From Oscillospiraceae bacterium (lineage in GTDB: Bacteria; Bacillota; Clostridia; Oscillospirales; Acutalibacteraceae): a DNA stretch of 5,053 bases. The position numbers and the translations under genes are program-made. The notes beneath the pieces were generated by a model. The model was not told where the DNA came from. It did not search any database and worked only from the letters and a program-made list of their open reading frames with translations. Positions 1 through 4,369 of this stretch are shown here, one piece after another. The stretch lies in assembly GCA_029004655.1 (NCBI GenBank), contig JAQVYP010000141.1, positions 1-5,053 of the forward strand, given 5' to 3'. How positions within the stretch are numbered: the stretch's first letter is position 1; each line of letters begins with the position of its first letter.

Positions 1-546
1 ATCACTGCGAACAACGAGTCCCTTTTTTACCAGTTTTTCAAGAATATTTGATTCTGCAGATAATCCAAAATTCTGATATAGTTTTTCACGATTTGTATCC
101 GTCCCTGAATCAAAAAGAAACTGTGATATTTGTTTTAAATCTCCGTCAAGCGAATCGATATCTTGTTGTGTAATCAATTCGTTAATGCAATATGTTTCAA
201 TTATATGATAATTGATTCCGGGAGGTAATATTGCCTTGATTGCGTCAAACCATGTGCAAAAAGTATATTCTTTTAAAAATTCCGCTAACTGAATCATTTC
301 GTCTGTAAAAAGTGGTTTTTCATCAATAACTGATAAAATCGGCTTGGTTTTATCAGATAAATCTTCAGCAGAAAATCCGATAATCATACCAAGTCGATTT
401 TTGTTACCTCTTCCAAAAGGAACCAAAACACGGCAACCCGGTTGTGCAACACTTACTAGCTGAGTTGGCACAAAATAGTCGTATGGCTTGTCTATATGAA
501 AAACCGCTTGATCAACAACAACACGGACAAGAACGGTACTTCCCAC
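1..546 (-). CDS. priA: Primosomal protein N' (replication restart helicase PriA), N-terminal part
   Basis: This is the first 182 codons of PriA, the superfamily 2 DNA helicase that recognises stalled or repaired forks and reloads the replicative helicase. The full protein is usually about 730-830 residues, so the helicase and zinc-binding parts lie beyond the left edge. The visible N-terminus reads VLVRVVVDQAVFHIDKPYDY followed by VPTQL, then PGCRVLVPFGRG at about residues 36-47 and a GMIIGF strand. This is the hallmark of the PriA 3'-DNA-end-binding domain (about residues 1-105); residues from about 110 on fit the start of the winged-helix domain. The start is a GTG at 546-544, preceded by GGAG with a 9-nt spacer; an in-frame TAG lies just upstream, so no earlier start is possible. 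It is the fifth gene of the minus-strand cluster, 76 bp after rpoZ. I see no convincing promoter in that gap, so cotranscription with rpoZ is inferred. Confidence 0.93.
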   Translation of the reverse strand, partial: MGSTVLVRVVVDQAVFHIDKPYDYFVPTQLVSVAQPGCRVLVPFGRGNKNRLGMIIGFSAEDLSDKTKPILSVIDEKPLFTDEMIQLAEFLKEYTFCTWFDAIKAILPPGINYHIIETYCINELITQQDIDSLDGDLKQISQFLFDSGTDTNREKLYQNFGLSAESNILEKLVKKGLVVRSD

Positions 547-622
547 AACAAGCCACTCCTAACACAAGCAATAATCGTTCAAATCGTAGGGGCGACCTGT
601 TGTCGCCCGAAAACCGATTAAT
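547..622. other. rpoZ-priA intergenic gap lacking coaBC
   Basis: This 76-bp spacer separates the rpoZ stop from the priA ribosome binding site. In Bacillus subtilis the bifunctional pantothenate gene coaBC (yloI) sits between rpoZ and priA; here there is no room for it and no remnant is recognisable. The gap holds only a GC-rich palindrome and the GGAG site of priA. That coaBC lies elsewhere in the genome is an inference. Confidence 0.6.
590..608. repeat. GC-rich intergenic palindrome
   Basis: GGGCGAC (590-596) and GTCGCCC (602-608) form a perfect 7-bp inverted repeat with a 5-nt loop CTGTT. It stands out as strongly GC-rich in an AT-rich region. On the minus strand it is followed by CTACGATTT rather than a T-run, so it is a poor intrinsic terminator. 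From memory, GGGCGAC/GTCGCCC-type hairpins followed by CTACG recur between genes in many Clostridia genomes, so it may be one copy of a dispersed palindromic repeat; this cannot be tested with one copy. It could also be an RNA-processing or stability element in the rpoZ-priA transcript. Confidence 0.65.
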
Positions 623-796
623 CTACAAATTGTCTGACATTTCATTAATAGCAATAGTAACAGGTTTTTCAGTGATAACTTCTCCGCTTTGCTCTGCAGT
701 ATCAGCAATTTCACGAGCGCGTTTTGCTATGTCAAGCACCAACTTATAACGACTATCTGTTGACATAATTAATTTACCTATTGCAGGATTCAACAT
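623..796 (-). CDS. rpoZ: DNA-directed RNA polymerase subunit omega
   Basis: A 57-residue omega subunit, the small chaperone-like subunit that wraps around the beta' C-terminus and stabilises RNA polymerase. The N-terminus MLNPAIGKLIMSTDSRYKLV matches the family pattern (M-L-x-P-x-I-x-x-L, then S-x-Y-x-L-V). It continues with IAKRAREIAD at about residues 29-38 and ends with KPVTIAINEM, equivalent to the conserved KPV-x-x-A-x-x-E motif. It is at the short end for the family; Firmicutes omega is usually 60-70 residues and B. subtilis omega is 67. The ATG at 796 is chosen because AGAGGTG lies 7 nt upstream and translation begins at the conserved MLxP. A TTG at 814 is in frame but has the ribosome binding site inside its own coding region. 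The start overlaps the last 23 nt of gmk, suggesting translational coupling. Confidence 0.93.
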   Translation of the reverse strand: MLNPAIGKLIMSTDSRYKLVLDIAKRAREIADTAEQSGEVITEKPVTIAINEMSDNL

Positions 797-1397
797 TTTT
801 AAGCACCTCTTCAATTAAATATTTTTTTCTGTCGATTGAATTTCTTTGACTTAGAATAATATTCGATAAATCTCTTACCGCATCTTCTAAAACATCATTA
901 ACAACTATATAATTGTATTCCTTTGCTCGAGTAATTTCTTGGATTGAAGAATTCATTCGCTTTTCAATAACTTCGGGCTTTTCAGTCCCACGTCCTGATA
1001 GTCTTTTATTCAACACTTCAAATGATGGCGGCATAATAAATATGCTGATAACCTCCGGCATTATCTTGCGAACATTCGCGGCACCGTTAACATCAATTTC
1101 AAGAATGATATCTGTTCCGTTTTCAATACATTCCTGCACCAGTGCTTTTGGAGTTCCATAAAAGTTACCACAGTATTCATTATGTTCAAGTAACATATTA
1201 TTATCTAACATGAAAAGGAATTTTTCATGAGTAATAAAGTTGTACTTTTCACCCTCAGTCTCCCCCTCACGCATTGGACGAGTAACGGAAGAAATTGAAA
1301 ATTTTATTTCAGGATGACTTTCAAATAGTTTTTTTAAAACTGTATCCTTGCCCGAGCCGGACGGTCCTGAAACAATAAACAGTTGACCCTTACTCAT
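774..1397 (-). CDS. gmk: Guanylate kinase
   Basis: Cytoplasmic GMP kinase: ATP + GMP to ADP + GDP, an essential step of guanine nucleotide synthesis that also links to (p)ppGpp metabolism. The 207-residue length is typical. The P-loop GPSGSGKDT is at residues 11-19. The GMP-binding region follows: SISSVTRPMREGE with R40 and R43 as the probable phosphate-binding arginines, Y52, then LLEHNEYCGNFYGTP (69-83). The ILEIDVNGA strand (98-106), the PPS motif (123-125) and the lid RLSGRGTE (132-139) are all present. Two small departures from the consensus are D18 after the P-loop lysine, where G or S is common, and V38/M42 in the usual TTRxPR stretch; catalytic residues look intact. The ATG at 1397 overlaps the remA end by 8 nt and has GAGGAGGA 5 nt upstream, inside remA. 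The context is the classic remA-gmk-rpoZ order. Confidence 0.97.
   Translation of the reverse strand: MSKGQLFIVSGPSGSGKDTVLKKLFESHPEIKFSISSVTRPMREGETEGEKYNFITHEKFLFMLDNNMLLEHNEYCGNFYGTPKALVQECIENGTDIILEIDVNGAANVRKIMPEVISIFIMPPSFEVLNKRLSGRGTEKPEVIEKRMNSSIQEITRAKEYNYIVVNDVLEDAVRDLSNIILSQRNSIDRKKYLIEEVLKNVESCNR
804..810 (-). promoter_or_regulatory. Ribosome binding site of rpoZ, inside gmk
   Basis: AGAGGTG on the minus strand, 7 nt before the ATG at 796. It lies in the gmk C-terminal codons and decides the rpoZ start in favour of ATG 796 over TTG 814. Confidence 0.75.
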
Positions 1398-1662
1398 TTA
1401 CGTCCTCCTCATCCAAATTATCTGAATTTTCATCTGCAATACGTGCAGCAACAGTTTCAGATTGAAGGTATGTTAATATGATGTGATCACTATCAGTTAC
1501 AATAACTGCCCTTGTACGACGACCATGCGTTGCATCAATCAATGTTCCGCGTTCCTTGGCATCCTGTATAATTCTTTTAATTGGCGCAGATTCAGGACTA
1601 ACTATCGCAATTAGTCGTGAAGCAGAGACCATATTACCAAAACCTATGTTTATCAGTTTCAT
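1390..1662 (-). CDS. remA: DUF370 / RemA-family DNA-binding regulator
   Basis: A 90-residue protein of the RemA (YlzA, DUF370) family. In Bacillus subtilis RemA is a DNA-binding activator of biofilm matrix operons and osmoprotection genes; what it controls in Clostridia cannot be told from this window. Conserved motifs are INIGFGNMVSASR (residues 4-16), IVSPESAPIKRIIQDA (20-35), and DATHGRRTRAVI (43-54) with arginines R48, R49 and R51 in the basic DNA-binding segment. The tail from about residue 77 is strongly acidic (DENSDNLDEED). The start is ATG 1662: AGGTGA lies 8 nt upstream and translation begins at the family's MKxINIG. A GTG at 1674 is in frame but overlaps that ribosome binding site. 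The gene starts 18 nt after the yicC-family stop and ends overlapping gmk, so it is almost certainly in the same operon. Confidence 0.93.
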   Translation of the reverse strand: MKLINIGFGNMVSASRLIAIVSPESAPIKRIIQDAKERGTLIDATHGRRTRAVIVTDSDHIILTYLQSETVAARIADENSDNLDEEDVNE

Positions 1663-1670
1663 TTCACAAA

Positions 1671-1676
1671 TCACCT
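1671..1676 (-). promoter_or_regulatory. Ribosome binding site of remA
   Basis: AGGTGA on the minus strand, 8 nt before ATG 1662, in the 18-nt gap after the YicC-family gene. It sets the remA start and argues against GTG 1674. Confidence 0.7.
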
Positions 1677-1680
1677 ATAA

Positions 1681-2559
1681 TTATTCTATATTTTGAATTT
1701 GTTCCCTGATTTTCTCAATTTCCGATTTGATATCCACAACCGCTCTGGAAACTTCAATATCCTGACATTTTGATCCGATTGTATTGGCTTCACGATTCAT
1801 TTCCTGAACAATGAAATCGAGTTTTCTCCCAACTGCATCACCACTATCCAATAGTTCTACAAGTTGTTCCATGTGACTGCGAAGCCTGACTGTTTCCTCG
1901 CAGACCGATACTTTATCAGCAAATATCGCCGTTTCGGTAATTAGTCTTTGCTCATCAACGTGCACATCCCCAATAAGCTCACGAACCTTTTGCTCAATCT
2001 TTTCACGGTAGGCTTTAACTGTTTCCGGAGATTTGGTTTCAACAAATGCAACACATTTCAAAACCTCTTCTATACGGGATTTAACATCATTAACCAGCCT
2101 TGTGCCCTCGTTCTCGCGCATAACAATAATGGCATCTATTGCACTGTTTGCAACCTGTAAAACTGCATTCCAAACTAAATCTTCGTCAATTAATTCTTTT
2201 GTGATAATAAAAACATCGTTGTTTCTTGCAATTGTTGATACAGAAATGTCATCCTTTATATCATAAACCTTTGATAGTTCTTTTAAAGCATCAACATAAC
2301 CTTTAGCGTAGGAATGGTTTATCGCGATTTTAGTGTTTACAATTTCTGCTACATCAATATTAAGAAAAGCATCGATTTTTCCTCTTGACACCTTTGACTG
2401 AAATAAATTCTTCAATCTATCTTCCAAAAAGGAATAGATTTTTGGTAACCGAACTGAGAATTCAAAAAATCTGTGATTTACAGATTTCACTTCCACAGAA
2501 ACAGACATATGGTCAATAACTAATTCAGCTCTGCCATAACCTGTCATACTTCTAATCAT
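1681..2559 (-). CDS. YicC/YloC family endoribonuclease
   Basis: A 292-residue protein with the full two-part YicC architecture: an N-terminal YicC-like domain (about 1-155) and a C-terminal DUF1732 domain (about 205-292). It opens with MIRSMTGYGRAE, followed by EVKSVNHRFFE at 23-33 and SRGKID near residue 60. The C-terminal half carries the diagnostic RLRSH (225-229), GRKLDFIVQEMNREANTIGSK (244-264) and ends IEKIREQIQNIE. Escherichia coli YicC and Bacillus YloC have been reported to be endoribonucleases; the activity here is inferred from family membership. ATG 2559 is chosen because family members begin M-I-x-S-M-T-G. Its ribosome binding site is weak (AAAGGTTGG, about 10 nt upstream); the alternative is ATG 2547, four codons in. 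It heads the minus-strand cluster, with a good promoter about 60 nt upstream, and remA follows 18 nt later. Confidence 0.94.
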   Translation of the reverse strand: MIRSMTGYGRAELVIDHMSVSVEVKSVNHRFFEFSVRLPKIYSFLEDRLKNLFQSKVSRGKIDAFLNIDVAEIVNTKIAINHSYAKGYVDALKELSKVYDIKDDISVSTIARNNDVFIITKELIDEDLVWNAVLQVANSAIDAIIVMRENEGTRLVNDVKSRIEEVLKCVAFVETKSPETVKAYREKIEQKVRELIGDVHVDEQRLITETAIFADKVSVCEETVRLRSHMEQLVELLDSGDAVGRKLDFIVQEMNREANTIGSKCQDIEVSRAVVDIKSEIEKIREQIQNIE

Positions 2560-2624
2560 AAAATATAAACCAACCTTTATAAGAACATTAAAATTGTGTA
2601 TACTATATCAATCAATTACATTAT

Positions 2625-2654
2625 ATTCTATCAAAATCTAGTGTGCTTTGTCAA
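2625..2654 (-). promoter_or_regulatory. Sigma-A-type promoter of the yicC-remA-gmk-rpoZ(-priA) cluster
   Basis: Read on the minus strand: a perfect -35 TTGACA (2654-2649), an 18-nt spacer, and -10 TAGAAT (2630-2625) with a TGA just before it forming an extended -10. Transcription would begin near 2618, leaving a leader of about 60 nt. An A/T-only stretch at about 2667-2700 lies upstream and could act as an UP element. I see no riboswitch or T-box in the short leader. Confidence 0.75.
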
Positions 2655-2668
2655 CCATACAAACGGTT
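2653..2668. repeat. Imperfect inverted repeat next to the yicC -35 box
   Basis: AACCAT (2653-2658) and ACGGTT (2663-2668) are inverted copies with one mismatch, separated by ACAA. The left arm overlaps the outer two bases of the minus-strand -35 element, so it could be an operator. No regulator family is recognised and a 6-bp arm can occur by chance. Confidence 0.3.
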
Positions 2669-2730
2669 ATTATTATATAAATATAAATATAGTTAACAAA
2701 TAAATGAATAAAGTTTCATTAAATCACTAT

Positions 2731-2757
2731 ATATTGTTGAAATTTGCGATTCAATAT
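2731..2757. repeat. Inverted repeat overlapping the transporter promoter
   Basis: ATATTG (2731-2736) and CAATAT (2752-2757) are perfect inverted copies 15 nt apart, flanking and overlapping the plus-strand -35 box and spacer; TTGAA (2737-2741) and TTCAA (2750-2754) add a second inverted pair inside. This is a plausible place for a repressor of the amino-acid importer, but AT-rich inverted repeats arise easily and no known operator consensus is matched. Confidence 0.3.
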
Positions 2758-2765
2758 GTTAAAAT
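2737..2765 (+). promoter_or_regulatory. Sigma-A-type promoter of the amino-acid ABC transporter
   Basis: The -35 TTGAAA (2737-2742), a 17-nt spacer and -10 TAAAAT (2760-2765) with TGT immediately before it (extended -10). Transcription would start near 2772, giving a leader of only about 25 nt, too short for a riboswitch or T-box. Regulation, if any, should therefore be at initiation. An A/T-rich tract lies upstream. Confidence 0.75.
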
Positions 2766-2785
2766 AATTAATAAAAATACATTTT

Positions 2786-2790
2786 GGAGG
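2786..2790 (+). promoter_or_regulatory. Ribosome binding site of the substrate-binding lipoprotein
   Basis: GGAGG, 7 nt before ATG 2798, a near-ideal site consistent with high expression of the solute receptor. It shows that translation starts at the signal peptide directly ahead of the permuted domain order. Confidence 0.85.
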
Positions 2791-2797
2791 ATTTATA

Positions 2798-3586
2798 ATG
2801 AAAAAAATATTTGCGGTATTTATTACTATTGCTTTGGTTATTTCTACAGTTGCAGGTTGCAGCAGTGTTGCTGCCAACACAGTTTTCTCAGCAGATGATC
2901 TTGTCGGAAAAACCATTGGTGTTCAACTTGGAACCACAGGCGACATCTATGCTTCGGATTACGAAGAAGAAGGCTCAATAATTGAAAGATACAATAAAGG
3001 TACAGATGCTGTTCAAGCTTTGAAGCAAGGCAAAGTTGATTGCGTTATAATCGATAATGAGCCTGCAAAGGTTTTTGTTTCAAAAAACAGCGATCTTAAA
3101 ATTCTTGATGAACCTTTTGCTGAAGAAGATTATGCAATCTGTTTAAAACAAGGCAACGACGATCTTAAAGAAAAAATCAATGGTGCTATTGCAACACTAA
3201 AATCAAACGGCACATTAAAAAATATTATTGACAATTACATTGGCAATAATGCAGGAAAAACTCCATATACATCTCCAGCCGGTGTTGTTCGTTCAAACGG
3301 CACATTAACAATGGCAACTAATGCAGAGTTCCCACCGTATGAATTCAAAGAAAGCGACAAAATTGTTGGTATTGATGCTGATATGGCACAAGCGGTTTGC
3401 GATATTCTTGGAATGGATCTTAAAATTGAAGATATGGCATTTGATTCAATTATCACATCTGTTCAGTCAGGAAAAGCTAATGTTGGCATTGCCGGAATGA
3501 CTGTTACTGAAAAAAGACTGCAAAGTGTTGATTTTACAGATTCATATACAACAGCTACACAGGTTATTATTGTTAGAGCTAAATAA
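2798..3586 (+). CDS. Circularly permuted polar amino-acid ABC transporter substrate-binding lipoprotein
   Basis: Extracellular receptor of a polar amino-acid importer (SBP_bac_3 / type II periplasmic-binding fold), 262 residues. A signal peptide (1-20) ends in lipobox VAGC with C21 as the lipidated residue. The two halves are in reversed order. Residues 31-148 match the usual C-terminal part: SADDLVGKTIGVQLGTTGD, KGTDAVQALKQGKVD, VIIDNEPAK, then EPFAEEDYAI and a closing helix ending LKNIIDNYIG. After a linker (149-165), residues 166-262 match the usual N-terminal part: NGTLTMATNAEFPPYEF, a GIDADMAQAVCDILGM helix, MAFDSII, GKANVGIAGMTVTEKR, and the hinge strand QVIIVRAK at the very end. Likely ligand residues survive: R240 (alpha-carboxylate), D86 (alpha-amino), G45-T47, and E177-Y181 lining the pocket. 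The length equals a normal member, so nothing is missing. It has its own promoter and ribosome binding site, tandem stops (TAATAA) and a terminator. The ligand identity is not readable. Confidence 0.93.
   Translation: MKKIFAVFITIALVISTVAGCSSVAANTVFSADDLVGKTIGVQLGTTGDIYASDYEEEGSIIERYNKGTDAVQALKQGKVDCVIIDNEPAKVFVSKNSDLKILDEPFAEEDYAICLKQGNDDLKEKINGAIATLKSNGTLKNIIDNYIGNNAGKTPYTSPAGVVRSNGTLTMATNAEFPPYEFKESDKIVGIDADMAQAVCDILGMDLKIEDMAFDSIITSVQSGKANVGIAGMTVTEKRLQSVDFTDSYTTATQVIIVRAK
3203..3218 (+). repeat. 16-bp direct repeat, copy 1
   Basis: TCAAACGGCACATTAA, encoding S136-N-G-T-L140 at the end of the original C-terminal segment. It is identical to the copy at 3293-3308, exactly 90 bp (30 codons) downstream in the same frame. 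Confidence 0.9.
3293..3308 (+). repeat. 16-bp direct repeat, copy 2
   Basis: TCAAACGGCACATTAA, encoding S166-N-G-T-L170 at the start of the original N-terminal segment. Together with copy 1 it brackets the junction where the ancestral termini were joined. Recombination between the copies would remove 30 codons in frame. Confidence 0.9.
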
Positions 3587-3610
3587 TAAAATTATAAGCC
3601 CAGCAATTTT

Positions 3611-3643
3611 CGAGGGGGTGCTAAGCACCCCTCTCGTTTTTTT
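3611..3643 (+). terminator. Rho-independent terminator between receptor and permease genes
   Basis: A strong hairpin: left arm 3611-3621 (CGAGGGGGTGC), loop TAA, right arm 3625-3636 with one bulged T, giving 11 base pairs, followed directly by seven Ts (3637-3643). On the opposite strand the stem is followed by AAAATTGC, so it works in the plus direction only. It lies 25 nt after the receptor stop and 33 nt before the permease start. Partial read-through would give much more receptor than membrane components, a common arrangement in binding-protein-dependent importers. Confidence 0.92.
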
Positions 3644-3676
3644 CAACGATTAATTCTCTCTGAAGGTTGTGCAATT

Positions 3677-4369
3677 ATGTTAGATAACTTTATTGAAAAG
3701 TTTAAAAATACATTTATCGAAGACAACATGTGGAGATATTTGTTTAATGGTCTCCAAACAACACTCAAGATTACCATAATTGCAGCAATTATTGGTGTTT
3801 TTCTTGGTTTTATTGTTGCTATAATCCGTTCGACTCATGATAAAACAGGTAAATTAGTTTTTACAAATTTTATTGCAAAAGTCTACTTAACCGTTATAAG
3901 AGGAACACCTACTACGGTTCAGTTATTAATAATATATTTTGTTGTTTTTTCCTCAACTAATATAAGCAAGGTTCTTGCAGCCGTAATTGCATTCGGCTTA
4001 AATTCAGGTGCTTACGTCGCTGAAATTGTACGTTCAGGAATTATGTCTGTTGATAATGGGCAATCGGAGGCTGGTCGCAGTTTAGGCTTAAATTATTTGC
4101 AAACTATGATTCACATTGTTTTGCCGCAAGCATTTAAAAATGTTTTGCCTGCACTTGGAAATGAATTTATCGTTTTGCTTAAAGAAACATCCATTTCTGG
4201 ATTTATTGCACTGAACGATTTGACCAAAGGCGGAGATATAATAAGAAGTATTACTTATGAGCCGTTCCTACCTCTCTTATCAGTTGCAGCTATATATCTT
4301 GTCATAGTAATGTTCTTGTCTTATTGTGTATCATTGCTTGAAAGGAGGCTGCGTACAAGTGATCACTAA
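3677..4369 (+). CDS. Polar amino-acid ABC transporter permease (HisM family)
   Basis: The 230-residue membrane subunit of the importer; HisM/GlnP-type proteins of this size usually carry about five membrane helices. Hydrophobic segments are visible at about 28-50, 79-92, 97-118, 155-178 and 197-220. The N-terminus FIEDNMWRYLFNGLQTTLKIT and the motif RGTP (75-78) are typical of the family. The EAA loop that docks onto the ATPase is E131-A-G-R-S-L-G137 followed by IVLP (147-150), close to the EAA-x3-G-x9-I-x-LP consensus with glycine replacing the second alanine. Only one permease gene is visible, so the channel is probably a homodimer, unless a second permease lies beyond the window. ATG 3677 has a moderate site (GAAGG, 10 nt upstream). 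No clear promoter fits between the terminator and the gene, so read-through transcription is inferred. The end overlaps the ATPase start by 11 nt. Confidence 0.95.
   Translation: MLDNFIEKFKNTFIEDNMWRYLFNGLQTTLKITIIAAIIGVFLGFIVAIIRSTHDKTGKLVFTNFIAKVYLTVIRGTPTTVQLLIIYFVVFSSTNISKVLAAVIAFGLNSGAYVAEIVRSGIMSVDNGQSEAGRSLGLNYLQTMIHIVLPQAFKNVLPALGNEFIVLLKETSISGFIALNDLTKGGDIIRSITYEPFLPLLSVAAIYLVIVMFLSYCVSLLERRLRTSDH
4341..4348 (+). promoter_or_regulatory. Ribosome binding site of the ATPase, inside the permease gene
   Basis: AAAGGAGG, 10 nt before GTG 4359. It is a strong site within the last permease codons and supports the GTG start; no in-frame ATG is near and the ATG at 4378 is out of frame. Confidence 0.8.

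Noticed and set aside
590..608. Palindrome as the rho-independent terminator of rpoZ
   Set aside because: The stem is only 7 bp and is followed on the minus strand by CTACGATTT rather than a T-run.
444..749. Plus-strand 101-codon frame across the priA start, the gap and rpoZ
   Set aside because: It is antisense to two recognised genes and has low-complexity sequence with no family resemblance.
797..814. TTG 814 as the rpoZ start
   Set aside because: It would place the ribosome binding site inside the coding region and add six residues before the conserved MLxP start.
1663..1674. GTG 1674 as the remA start
   Set aside because: It overlaps the AGGTGA site that serves ATG 1662, and the family starts at MKxINIG.
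2560..2797. Riboswitch or T-box in either leader
   Set aside because: Leaders are about 60 and 25 nt long, with no conserved T-box sequence, specifier stem or terminator.
2704..2898. Small plus-strand reading frame starting upstream of the receptor
   Set aside because: It has no ribosome binding site, starts upstream of the predicted transcription start, and runs out of frame into the signal peptide coding region.
2798..3586. Receptor gene as a truncated, frameshifted or pseudogene copy
   Set aside because: Both halves of the domain are complete and together cover the family model once, the frame is uninterrupted, ligand residues are kept, and expression signals are good. Reversed order, not loss, explains it.
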